Positions 1 to 7,281 are shown, counted from the stretch's first letter. The stretch: DNA of 19,583 bases from an uncultured Clostridium sp. (GCA_946498265.1 CAMMNR010000014.1:1-19583); one strand, 5' to 3'. Notes: generated from the letters alone by a model not told the origin. Numbers and translations: made by a program.

Positions 1-54
1 TGTATTTCTAATTCCGTTTTCATCAACCGTTTCAGCATGCCTAATTAAATAAAC
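1..54 (-). pseudogene. Histidine phosphatase (phosphoglycerate-mutase-like) N-terminal fragment
   Basis: Read leftward from 54, the frame gives VYLIRHAETVDENGIRNT and runs off the window edge. The LIRHAET segment is the hallmark phosphohistidine RHG/RHA loop that opens members of the histidine phosphatase superfamily, where the His takes the phosphate. No start codon is available: a TAA (55-57) lies directly upstream where an MK would be expected, so the 5' end looks damaged. A 30-codon open frame at 45-137 in another frame ends just after this point; I do not recognise it, and it may be the former upstream part shifted by an indel. The family call is good from the motif. Pseudogene status is inferred, because most of the gene lies outside the window. 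Confidence 0.4.
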
Positions 55-159
55 TTATGTACTTTAAAGTAATTTTTATCTTCAACAGTAAGACTTGCCA
101 ATTTTTCCTCTCTTGCTTTAAATATTATTTCTAACATTTTTTTCTTTTCCTATCCAAAG

Positions 160-190
160 TAATATCACCTCCACTTGGTGTGTGATATTA
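160..190. repeat. Short hairpin
   Basis: TAATATCAC (160-168) is the exact reverse complement of GTGATATTA (182-190), with an inner CACC/GGTG pair. No T-tract follows on either strand, so it is not an obvious terminator. On the minus strand it holds a GGAGGTGAT sequence, but no good reading frame starts after it. Confidence 0.35.
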
Positions 191-276
191 ACTCTGTGAA
201 TATATTATCTTTTCTTTATCGTTTAAATTCTTGTCGACTAATACCTCATAAGGTATCCATATTTTATGGTTGAAAA
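188..276 (-). pseudogene. Possible remnant of a helix-turn-helix/replication-type protein
   Basis: The minus frame ending at the TAA at 188-190 reads KIWIPYEVLVDKNLNDKEKI followed by IYSQS. This resembles the opening of plasmid or phage helix-turn-helix proteins (replication initiator and DnaD-like types), which typically start with a V/IP..V..DK.L...KLLY pattern. It has no start codon, its upstream end merges into the hairpin element at 268-390, and it stops after about 28 codons. The call rests on resemblance only and is weak. If correct, it suggests the left edge of the window was once invaded by a plasmid or phage segment. Confidence 0.22.
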
Positions 277-390
277 AGAATTGTTATTTGGCTAGGCGAG
301 CAAGTTTGAAATCAATGAGGCGTGCTCTTGCACGTTGATTTGATTTCAAACGTAGTCTCAACAACGCCAAATGGCAATTATCTTTCAACC
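268..390. repeat. 123-bp imperfect palindromic element (MITE-like giant hairpin)
   Basis: The stretch begins GGTTGAAA and ends TTTCAACC. Moving inward, AATTG/CAATT, ATTTGGC/GCCAAAT and TTTGAAATCAA/TTGATTTCAAA (the last near the centre) pair in order. The tip is CGTGC-tctt-GCACG. By eye it is clearly richer in G and C than its surroundings. There is no open reading frame and no clear target-site duplication. It sits directly downstream of the truncated peroxiredoxin fragment, between gene remnants. A non-autonomous mobile palindrome is the most natural reading; copy number elsewhere in the genome is unknown. Confidence 0.7.
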
Positions 391-407
391 TTCCCCAAAT
401 TGTAAGC

Positions 408-563
408 TCATACGGGGGTAAAATCTCCTGGATGTGAAAATAAAACTAACCATTTTCCTTTATAATCATTTAATGAGACATTTCCAAAAGTAGTTGTAGC
501 TTCGAAATCTGGTGCCATCTGCCCTATTTTTACATTCCCATTCATAAGTAATTCATAATCCAT
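408..563 (-). pseudogene. Peroxiredoxin fragment ending at the peroxidatic-cysteine codon
   Basis: The ATG at 561-563 has an AAAGGAG site about nine bases upstream. The 51-residue product carries the classic peroxiredoxin opening: MAPDFEATTTFG (16-27), then VSLNDYKGKWLVLFSHPGDF (29-48) and TPV. In the AhpC/Prx6 family, TPV is followed by the peroxidatic Cys and TTE. Here the next codon is TGA (408-410), and the ten codons after it bear no resemblance to the family. A full peroxiredoxin has about 200 residues, so over three quarters are missing. Without the catalytic Cys this fragment cannot reduce peroxides. It was most likely truncated by the rearrangement that placed the palindromic element just downstream. 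Selenocysteine at the TGA is considered separately and judged unlikely. Confidence 0.75.
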
Positions 564-606
564 AAAATATATTCTCCTTTCATTTTTATATATTTTATGG
601 ATTATG
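554..606 (-). promoter_or_regulatory. 18-bp perfect inverted repeat enclosing the peroxiredoxin ribosome binding site
   Basis: Positions 554-571 and 589-606 are perfect 18-bp reverse complements (CATAATCCATAAAATATA and its complement) separated by 17 bases. On the minus strand the loop holds AAAGGAG and the ATG (561-563) lies in the stem. In RNA the start codon would be paired while the ribosome site is exposed at the tip. This could be a translational control hairpin or simply an inverted duplication of the gene start. The remaining sequence up to 673 shows nothing further. Confidence 0.45.
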
Positions 607-673
607 TTTTATTTTTGTTCCTATTTATATATCAATGAATTTATTGTTTTTATTACAAATTAATTCTGTAATT

Positions 674-2542
674 CTAAATTTTTTTCATTTTATTTATTTT
701 ATGTTTTAAAAATATAATCATAAAAATAGCTAATATAATTAAAGCAAATATAATTATTTTATTTATTTTTCCTGCATTAGGTAAACTTCCTTGAATTATT
801 GTAGAATCATTCCCATTAGACGGATTTTCAGCTGGATTTCGATTTATATTCCCACTTGGATCTTCTTCTGATGGTTGTTCAGTATTAACTTTTATTACTT
901 CTATATCAAATTGTGCTATATTTCCACCATAACTTATTGTAATAGTTTGAGTTCCTAATACTGTATTGTCAAACCCTGTTACTTCTATCTGAGAATTACT
1001 TAGATCTATTTCTTGTGATGTTTCATCATTATATCTTACTAATATTTTTCCTCCATCTAGGTTTAATTCATCATAGTTTTGTATATATTGTAACTGTGTT
1101 GGTTTTTCTAATATTTCAATACTTATTATTGATTTTTCTATAATTACTACACTAAATTCTGTTGTCTCCTCTCCATAGCTAACTGTAATGGTTTGAATTC
1201 CTAATACTGAATTATTAAATCCTGATAATTCTATTTGGGAATTGCTCATATCTACTTCTTGTGATGTTCCATCATTATATCTTACCAATATCCTTCCACC
1301 ATCCAGATTTAATTCTTCATAGTTTTGTATATATTTTAACTGAGTCGGCTCTTTTAAAACTTCAATACTTTGTACAGATTTCTCTATAATTTCTACATTG
1401 AATTCTGTTGATTTTCCTCCATAGCTAACTGTAATAGTTTGAGTTCCTAATACTGAATTATTAAATCCAGTTATTTCTATTTGTGTATTACTCATTTCTA
1501 TTTCTTGAGATGTTTCATCATTGTATTTTACTAATATTTTTCCACCATCTAAGTTTAAATCTTCATAATTTTGTATATATTTTATTTGTGTTGGTTTTGA
1601 GCTTATTTCTATTGTATCTATAGTTTTAGGAATTATATTTATATTAAAACTTGCTGATAATTGACCTATATTTAGTGTTATTTTATTTTCTCCTAAATCT
1701 TTGTTATTAAATTCTTCTACTGTTATTTTAGGATTATCCATACTGACTATTTCTTCTGTTCCATTATTATATGTTAATTGTACTTCTCCACCTTGTAAAG
1801 TTAGTTCATCATAATTTTGTATATATTCCAGTTTTTCTGGTTCCTTTATAATTTTCATATCTACTATTTTTGAAAATTCCTCTGCCGTTTCTTGTCCTAT
1901 TTGTGACAATGCTGCAGATGTAAAATGTATGATATTATTATCAGGACAAACACTATATCCGGCATATTCATAAGCTTTACTATATTCTAATTTATTTCCT
2001 TCACTATCAATAAATATATTAGTTTTAAAGTCTTCAGAGTTATAATTTGTTTCATCCGGTACATAATGGTCATATGCATATGATGTACCTAATATAATAT
2101 CATCATTTTCATTTATCAATTCTTCTTGTGCTTGATGTATTTGTTTTACTCCTTCATAATGATTTGCAAGTCCAATTTCTCTAGCAGTTTCAACTATTGC
2201 TCCTTTTGTTATTTCTGTATCATTTTTTAAATAATCATGAACCTTTTTAAAATATGTCTTGTAATCTTCTGTTGATGTTCTTCCGTTATATGCGTTTGTT
2301 TCACCTTGAAAAACTACATAAAGTTTATTACCAATTTTATAATTATTATCTTCTAAATATTTTATTGCACTATTATATTTTTCTACCATTGACTCATAAA
2401 TATATTGAGTATTTTTATCTCCATAATCTTCATCTGTTGATGGTAGAAAGTTTTGAATAACTTCCCCACTATTTGCACAGAAGACAGCTACTACTTTATG
2501 ACCTGTATTTTCATAATATGTTTTACAAAATTGTGGTATCAT
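674..2542 (-). CDS. SGNH/sialate O-acetylesterase-like surface protein, C-terminal part
   Basis: This 622-codon frame continues, in the same reading frame, the gene at 2588-3013 after a TAA. Residues 1-225 are the second half of a SASA-type SGNH esterase: YVVFQGETNAY (75-85) is the conserved QGE block, and CPDNNIIH (199-206) supplies the D..H catalytic pair. Residues 236-552 form four Ig-like repeats (group 3 type). A Pro/Asn-rich linker follows, then LPNAG (587-591), one membrane helix (about 595-613) and a Lys-rich tail, a sortase-type sorting signal. The intact protein would be exported and wall-anchored, removing acetyl esters from glycans. Alone, this piece lacks the nucleophile Ser and the signal peptide. 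The ATG at 2540-2542 is internal, with no convincing ribosome site, so the fragment is probably not made. Confidence 0.8.
   Translation of the reverse strand: MIPQFCKTYYENTGHKVVAVFCANSGEVIQNFLPSTDEDYGDKNTQYIYESMVEKYNSAIKYLEDNNYKIGNKLYVVFQGETNAYNGRTSTEDYKTYFKKVHDYLKNDTEITKGAIVETAREIGLANHYEGVKQIHQAQEELINENDDIILGTSYAYDHYVPDETNYNSEDFKTNIFIDSEGNKLEYSKAYEYAGYSVCPDNNIIHFTSAALSQIGQETAEEFSKIVDMKIIKEPEKLEYIQNYDELTLQGGEVQLTYNNGTEEIVSMDNPKITVEEFNNKDLGENKITLNIGQLSASFNINIIPKTIDTIEISSKPTQIKYIQNYEDLNLDGGKILVKYNDETSQEIEMSNTQIEITGFNNSVLGTQTITVSYGGKSTEFNVEIIEKSVQSIEVLKEPTQLKYIQNYEELNLDGGRILVRYNDGTSQEVDMSNSQIELSGFNNSVLGIQTITVSYGEETTEFSVVIIEKSIISIEILEKPTQLQYIQNYDELNLDGGKILVRYNDETSQEIDLSNSQIEVTGFDNTVLGTQTITISYGGNIAQFDIEVIKVNTEQPSEEDPSGNINRNPAENPSNGNDSTIIQGSLPNAGKINKIIIFALIILAIFMIIFLKHKINKMKKI
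887..1837 (-). repeat. Four tandem Ig-like (Big_3-type) domain repeats
   Basis: Within the esterase gene, a unit of about 80 residues occurs four times. Each unit opens YIQNY(D/E)(E/D)L.L.GG, continues with Y(N)(D/N)(G/E)T and closes with LG....T(I)..(Y)GG...F.(V/I). Units 2-4 are much closer to each other than to unit 1, whose opening is YIQNYDELTLQGG. This suggests recent expansion by duplication of one unit. Such domains usually act as stalks holding an enzyme away from the cell wall. Confidence 0.85.
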
Positions 2543-2587
2543 ATTTGTTCCATATGACTTTTGTATAGAATATCCACTCGTAACTTC

Positions 2588-3013
2588 TTATAATTTTTTT
2601 GTATCATTATTATATTTTAATGATTCTCCTAATATTTCAGTATTTTCTGTTATTTCTTGTAATGTATTACTCATATACATATATTCAAATACCGTTTCTG
2701 ATTCTTGAATTATATTTATATGATTCATAGTTTCCGAGTTTTGTAGTATCTCATTATTAATTCCAGTTATTTTTGAAAATTCTGATACACTTTCACTATC
2801 TTCGTAGTTATATCTTGTATCTTTCTCTTTTTCTGTATTTCTTAATCCACATAGTCCAACCATATTAGATTGTCCCCAAAATAATATGACATCATATATA
2901 TCAGAATCTTGTGCATTTACAGTATTAGAATTGCTTATCAATATTTGTGTTGATATCAAATAAAATATGATAGTTAGAATTGTTATTATAAAAATATATT
3001 TAATTTTTTTCAT
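2588..3013 (-). CDS. SGNH/sialate O-acetylesterase-like protein, N-terminal part (ends at in-frame TAA)
   Basis: The ATG at 3011-3013 follows a GGGGAG ribosome site. Residues 1-34 are a signal peptide (basic MKKIK start, hydrophobic core, likely cleavage after VNA). YDVILFWGQSNMVG follows, the block I motif of the SASA/SGNH esterase family, whose Ser in GQSN is the nucleophile. The frame ends at TAA (2588-2590). The 15 codons between this stop and the next frame are open in the same frame (EVTSGYSIQKSYGTN), so changing one codon would restore a protein of about 779 residues. In isolation this product has the Ser but not the D..H pair. I see a single gene broken by a nonsense change; sequencing error or strain polymorphism are alternatives. 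No neighbour looks co-transcribed. Confidence 0.8.
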   Translation of the reverse strand: MKKIKYIFIITILTIIFYLISTQILISNSNTVNAQDSDIYDVILFWGQSNMVGLCGLRNTEKEKDTRYNYEDSESVSEFSKITGINNEILQNSETMNHINIIQESETVFEYMYMSNTLQEITENTEILGESLKYNNDTKKL

Positions 3014-3099
3014 TTTTTTCTCCCCTCAATATAATGGTTTAAAATTAATATTTAACAAAAATTTAATTTTAATACATTATTTTTGTCTTTAAAGTATTT

Positions 3100-4827
3100 T
3101 TATTGTTTTAATCTCAAATATCCTAATTCTTCCCAAACATTATAAGCTAAATTTAATCTAAATAGTAATGTTGGTTTTGCACCTGCTCTGTTTTTATCTA
3201 CTACACAAGCATAATATCTTACATCTGGATCTTCATACATTTTTAAATCAAAATATTCTGTATCAACTTCTTTTAGAGAATATTCATAATTTTTTAAGGT
3301 ATCTCTATTTATTTGTTTTATCAAACATAATGTATCTAGTACTTCTTTTACTGTTCTGCTTACAGCCAAATCATTTACAGTTAAATTTACTGGTAATGTG
3401 TCAGTTTCTGCTAATTGTAAAGTTGAACAAATATACAAATTGAAATTTTGTGCTAGATTTGATAATATTGTTGCTGTTTTTTTCAATTCTTCACCTATAC
3501 CAATATTAGCAGTATCAGTTTTTAAAGTATCATAAAATACATATTCTATTTTTTCTTTATAATAGTAATTCATTATAACTTTTCTTAACTCATCATTTGT
3601 ATGGTCTGTAATATTAATAAAATATATTGAATTATTTATTTGCTCATTTGCCCAATCTGTTATTTTAATAACTTTATTAAATTCTGTTGATACTTCTGAT
3701 AATCTTTCTACAAAATCTTCTTGACTCTCCCCTTCTTTTCTTTTTATAAAACCATTTTCATCTACTTCGACATCTTTTACATCTTTATCAGGTCTAAATT
3801 TAAATTCTAATAATTCTCCTTCTGATTTTATCAATTCTTCCCCATGTAATTTTTGTATTTCTTTATTATTGATAATAGTAGTTATTAGACAAAGTCTCAT
3901 TTTATCTTCTGACATCTCATTAGAAATTACTAATACTTTTTTATGATAAATTAAGGCTGTATGTGCTGCTATATCTATCGTAAACCTACTTTTACCTGAG
4001 TTTGATGGCATTGAAAATGCCATGGTCTCCCCTTTTCTTATTCCTTTAAATACACTTGTTAATATTGGAAAAGGTAATGGTAAACCATTTGTTAAGTTAT
4101 TGTCCCCTAATTCTAGGAATGCAGAAAGTCCTTTATTTAAAATTGCTCTTTTAAATTTTCCGGTATCATTTACTTGTACTATAGCATTTTCTACTTCTTG
4201 TACAGACATTTGATCATACAATATATAATCTTTTATTTCAACTATTCTATCTTGAATTTCTTTAATTGGAATTGATAAGTAATGTTTTCTTAATACAAAT
4301 AGCTTTTTTAATTCTACATATATTTTTTCCATATCAAGCTTTTTACCTGCAACATCTTTTTTTAGCTTATTTTTTAATTCATATACATGTTCATCTTCTT
4401 TGGAAAAATTAAAATTTCTTTTTGCTATTTCTGGTGTATAATTTCCACCTTCTGTAAATAAAACACTTTTATATATATTGAGTACTTCACTATCTTCAAA
4501 AAAACAATCTTCAAATAAGAAGTAGTATTTAACAATAGATTTAGGATTAGTTAATAATAAACCTATATATTGGCGTTCTAATTCTATATCACTTAGTTTC
4601 TTAGGATAAACATTTTCCTTTTCTTTTTTATTATTTTTGCCTCTTAAATTATTCCTTTTTTCTATATCACTACCCATACTTTTTAATTTTGCTATATTTT
4701 TTAAAGTATTTGAATATCTTCCGTTGTCAATATCTTCTTTAATTTCTCTGATAATGCTTTCATTTTCTTCAGTTACAGGGATTTGTTCTAATAGGTCATA
4801 TAATTTTTTTGCTTTATTTTGTTCCAC
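3100..4827 (-). CDS. DnaB-like ATPase/helicase family protein (atypical)
   Basis: This 575-residue protein starts at GTG (4825-4827), with AGGAGG eight bases upstream. Residues 78-180 resemble the DnaB N-terminal domain (LERQYIGLLLTNPKSI, then an EDCFF..SE...IY pattern). Residues 245-575 form a RecA-fold DnaB C-terminal domain. Walker A is MPSNSGKS (273-280), Walker B-like IEYVFYD ends at Asp433, a CSTLQLAE segment (Gln471) fills the DnaB motif III position, and VVDKNRAGAKP (542-552) matches the KNR motif IV. An extra insert of about 80 residues (320-400) separates the N-half motifs. It is longer and more divergent than a typical replicative DnaB (about 450 residues) and has no primase or dnaA neighbour. 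It could be a second helicase-like ATPase or of phage origin. Its family membership is well supported; its role is unknown. Confidence 0.75.
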   Translation of the reverse strand: MEQNKAKKLYDLLEQIPVTEENESIIREIKEDIDNGRYSNTLKNIAKLKSMGSDIEKRNNLRGKNNKKEKENVYPKKLSDIELERQYIGLLLTNPKSIVKYYFLFEDCFFEDSEVLNIYKSVLFTEGGNYTPEIAKRNFNFSKEDEHVYELKNKLKKDVAGKKLDMEKIYVELKKLFVLRKHYLSIPIKEIQDRIVEIKDYILYDQMSVQEVENAIVQVNDTGKFKRAILNKGLSAFLELGDNNLTNGLPLPFPILTSVFKGIRKGETMAFSMPSNSGKSRFTIDIAAHTALIYHKKVLVISNEMSEDKMRLCLITTIINNKEIQKLHGEELIKSEGELLEFKFRPDKDVKDVEVDENGFIKRKEGESQEDFVERLSEVSTEFNKVIKITDWANEQINNSIYFINITDHTNDELRKVIMNYYYKEKIEYVFYDTLKTDTANIGIGEELKKTATILSNLAQNFNLYICSTLQLAETDTLPVNLTVNDLAVSRTVKEVLDTLCLIKQINRDTLKNYEYSLKEVDTEYFDLKMYEDPDVRYYACVVDKNRAGAKPTLLFRLNLAYNVWEELGYLRLKQ

Positions 4828-4855
4828 CTTTCATTCCTCCTTGCAATTTTTATTA

Positions 4856-4884
4856 ATTATATACTTTTAAATATTTTTATTCAA
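4856..4884 (-). promoter_or_regulatory. Promoter of the DnaB-like gene
   Basis: On the minus strand, TTGAAT (4879-4884) and TATAAT (4856-4861) are separated by exactly 17 bases. The predicted start near 4849 gives a leader of about 22 bases. It is back to back with the rqcH promoter. Confidence 0.65.
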
Positions 4885-4913
4885 TAGATTTTTTAATAAA
4901 AGTATGTTAAAAT
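4885..4913 (+). promoter_or_regulatory. Probable rqcH promoter (extended -10)
   Basis: TGT directly precedes TAAAAT (4908-4913), giving an extended -10. The -35 region (TAGATT) is poor. The ribosome site GGAG (4924-4927) and ATG (4936) follow closely. Confidence 0.4.
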
Positions 4914-4935
4914 ATTGTAGGATGGAGTGATAATA

Positions 4936-6711
4936 ATGGCATTTGATGGAATTGTAACAAAAGTAATAACTTCTGAATTGCAAGAACTTTCAGGAGCAAG
5001 AATAGATAAAATTTTTCAACCTTCAAAAAACAATGTAATAATAGGATTATATAATAATGGTAAAAATTATGCATTAAATATTTGTATAGATCCTTCAAAT
5101 TATAGAATACATCTAACAACACATTCAAAACCTAATCCTAAAAATGCTCTTAACTTTTGTATGGTTCTTAGAAAACATCTAATAGGATTACATATTAAAA
5201 ATATTATAACTTTAAATTTAGAAAGAGTTGTAATCATTGAATTTGAGGGATTTGACGATATTGATGATTTACTTGAGAAAAAACTAGTTATTGAATTAAT
5301 GGGAAAACATTGTAATATCATTTTATTAGATGATGAAAATAAAATAATTGATAGTATTAAACATATATATAACAATGATAGTAATGAATATACAAGAACT
5401 ATAATACCTCATCAGAAATACAGTTTTCCTACATCTTCAAAGTATAATTTTTTAGATATACAGGATTTTTCTGAATTCAAAGAAAAATTATATGATAATA
5501 ATTCTGAATTAAGTTCAAATAATTTATCAAAACATATTTCTGATTTATTTACAGGAATTAGTAAGCAATATATAAATAATTTAATGAATTTTTTAAATAT
5601 AAACAATATTACTGAGGACAATTTAGAAAAATTGTATAATTATTTAAAACAAATTATTTTTAATGCTGATACTTCAACATTATATTTTGAGACATTATAT
5701 AATGAAGATAATCCAAAAGATTATTATCTATTAGTTAATAATCAGAATATAAAAGATGAAGAAACTTCTAGTTTTCATTTAAACTTTTATTTAGACGATT
5801 TTTATTACCAAAAAGAAACATCTTTTGAGTTTAAAAATTATAGAAATACTGTTTTAAAGTTAATATTAAACACATTGAAAAAATATAATCAAAGGCTTTT
5901 AAATATTAATAGTAAACTTGAAAGTTGTGAAAACATGGATAAATACAAATTATATGGTGAATTAATAACTGCTAATTTGTATAAAATAAAAAATGAAAAT
6001 ATCGAAAAAATAGAATTAGAAAACTATTATGACAATAATAATTTAATTACTATCCCACTTGATAAGAAATATACTCCTGCTATAAATGCTAAAAGATTTT
6101 TTAAAAAATATAATAAATTAAAAAACACTTTAGAAATAGTTTCTGAACAGAAAAAAGAAACTTTAGAGGAATTAGATTACCTTGAAAGTATAGTTTACGA
6201 ATTAGAAAATGCATCAAGTTTAAATGATGTAATTCAGATATATGAAGAAATTTCAGAAAATGTAATATTCAAAGAAAATACTCAAAAAAATCGTAATAAT
6301 AAAAATAATAATAAAAATATAAAAAAATCTGTATTAACTAAAAACAAATTTACAGCATTTAATCCTATAAAATATGTTGTAGATGGTTATACTCTTTTAA
6401 TAGGACGAAATAATAAAGAAAACGATTATCTTACATTAAAATATGCTAAAAAAACAGACATATGGTTTCACACTAAAGACATTCATGGAAGTCATGGTAT
6501 TTTACTAACAAATAACTCATTAGAGCCTTTATCTAACACAGAACTATTAAAAAAATGTGCTGAAATTGTTGCGTTTCATAGTAAAGCTCGTAACTCATCA
6601 AATGTACCTGTTGATATTTGTCCAGTAAAATATGTAAAAAAACCTAGCAAAGCAAAGCCAGGTATGGTTATATATACAAATCAAATTACATTATATGTAA
6701 CACCAAAATAG
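4936..6711 (+). CDS. rqcH: RqcH, ribosome-associated quality-control NFACT protein
   Basis: RqcH binds 50S subunits carrying stalled nascent chains and recruits tRNA-Ala to add C-terminal alanine tails that target the chain for proteolysis; it was formerly annotated as a fibronectin-binding protein. I start it at ATG 4936 (MAFDGIVTKVI, the usual family opening) with GGAG eight bases upstream, rather than at the GTG three codons earlier, giving 591 residues. The NFACT-N region spans about 1-310; LERVVI (95-100) holds an acidic-Arg pair that I think corresponds to the tRNA-binding D97/R98 of Bacillus RqcH. A coiled-coil middle covers about 310-430 and an Asn/Lys-rich linker 449-465. NFACT-R (474-591) contains GYTLLIGRNN and TDIWFHTKDIHGSHG. 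It is intact and monocistronic, with its stop inside a palindromic element. Confidence 0.95.
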   Translation: MAFDGIVTKVITSELQELSGARIDKIFQPSKNNVIIGLYNNGKNYALNICIDPSNYRIHLTTHSKPNPKNALNFCMVLRKHLIGLHIKNIITLNLERVVIIEFEGFDDIDDLLEKKLVIELMGKHCNIILLDDENKIIDSIKHIYNNDSNEYTRTIIPHQKYSFPTSSKYNFLDIQDFSEFKEKLYDNNSELSSNNLSKHISDLFTGISKQYINNLMNFLNINNITEDNLEKLYNYLKQIIFNADTSTLYFETLYNEDNPKDYYLLVNNQNIKDEETSSFHLNFYLDDFYYQKETSFEFKNYRNTVLKLILNTLKKYNQRLLNINSKLESCENMDKYKLYGELITANLYKIKNENIEKIELENYYDNNNLITIPLDKKYTPAINAKRFFKKYNKLKNTLEIVSEQKKETLEELDYLESIVYELENASSLNDVIQIYEEISENVIFKENTQKNRNNKNNNKNIKKSVLTKNKFTAFNPIKYVVDGYTLLIGRNNKENDYLTLKYAKKTDIWFHTKDIHGSHGILLTNNSLEPLSNTELLKKCAEIVAFHSKARNSSNVPVDICPVKYVKKPSKAKPGMVIYTNQITLYVTPK

Positions 6712-6784
6712 GGAATTTAGGGACGGGGCTTTTTTTCCCTATTGTTGCCAAAATAGCCCGTCCCCTTTGGCAATAAATTCCCTA
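6709..6784. repeat. Multi-palindromic REP-like element between convergent genes
   Basis: Perfect 11-bp ends TAGGGAATTTA (6709-6719) and TAAATTCCCTA (6774-6784) enclose two further pairs: GGGACGGGGCT (6720-6730) with AGCCCGTCCC (6755-6764), and TTGCCAAA (6745-6752) with TTTGGCAA (6766-6773). These inner pairs cross, so they form a pseudoknot or alternative folds. A third option pairs TAGGGA (6718-6723) with TCCCTA (6736-6741). The left end supplies the rqcH TAG, and the right end abuts the TAG of the convergent gene. GGGACGG-type palindromes are familiar intergenic repeats in Firmicutes. It may also serve as a two-way terminator. Confidence 0.7.
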
Positions 6785-7252
6785 CTACCAAAACATTAAA
6801 AATAATATTGCTGTAGTTAATAAAACTTCAGGTCTTGTTAAATCTTTTGATAATAATTCTATTTCTCCTGTATCATCTTTTTCATCTACTATTTCTACTG
6901 AATAACTTTTTACCCCTTCAAGTTTAAAAAATAATTCTATTGGTTGAACTTCACCATTTTCTAAATTGTTAATTTCTATGAACTTTTTTCCTAATAATAC
7001 ATTTCTTTCAGAATAAAAACTAAATTTGGCATATTTATTGCTTATATCACTATCAGTATTTTGTATTATACCTCTTATTCTGCCATTAGCTAATGTTGCT
7101 TCTGCCTGATATATTTGAACTTCTTTAGTATCATCTGTTCTAGTTATTTGTTTGTATTGAGAATTTAATCCAACATTTATTAAAAATTCTGATAATATTA
7201 TAAAACCTATTACTATTAATGCATATATTAGAAATGTTTTTAATCTATCCAT
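6785..7252 (-). CDS. Small membrane-anchored FxLYD-like protein, function unknown
   Basis: This 155-residue product has an N-terminal membrane helix (about 7-27), then an outward-facing beta-rich region. The stretch IRGIIQNTDSDISNKYAKFS with a later SFYSERNVLLG resembles the FxLYD-type fold (an N..S..-type turn, then an F(Y).(D/E)..G strand and a G.....PF-like end), common in uncharacterised secreted proteins. A second hydrophobic segment (141-155) ends abruptly at LFLMFW and the TAG, only about 15 residues long. The stop adjoins the palindromic element at 6709-6784, so the C-terminus may have been shortened by it. Start: ATG 7250-7252 after an AGGGG site and a clear promoter. It is transcribed alone. 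The fold call is by resemblance; I do not recognise a role. Confidence 0.65.
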   Translation of the reverse strand: MDRLKTFLIYALIVIGFIILSEFLINVGLNSQYKQITRTDDTKEVQIYQAEATLANGRIRGIIQNTDSDISNKYAKFSFYSERNVLLGKKFIEINNLENGEVQPIELFFKLEGVKSYSVEIVDEKDDTGEIELLSKDLTRPEVLLTTAILFLMFW

Positions 7253-7281
7253 AATTAATACCCCTTTTTAACATTTTATAT

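Noticed and set aside
408..410. TGA as a selenocysteine codon in the peroxiredoxin fragment
   Set aside because: The sequence after it does not continue the family and meets TAA after ten codons, so no functional selenoprotein can result from this copy.
887..1837. CRISPR-like or DNA-level repeat array
   Set aside because: The periodicity is that of protein domains of about 80 codons with conserved reading frame, not short repeats with spacers. No CRISPR array, tRNA or rRNA was recognised anywhere in the window.
2254..2460. Open frame on the + strand inside the esterase gene, and many similar + frames opposite addA, the kinase and the permease
   Set aside because: They are antisense shadows of well-supported genes, have no ribosome sites and show repetitive Leu/Phe/Ile/Ser compositions typical of the reverse of AT-rich coding DNA.
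2588..2590. Stop-codon readthrough or recoding in the esterase
   Set aside because: TAA is the least suppressible stop and no recoding context is visible; a nonsense change or base error is more likely.
4927..4935. GTG at 4927 as the rqcH start
   Set aside because: It overlaps the GGAG ribosome site; ATG 4936 has proper spacing and gives the MAFDG opening typical of the family.
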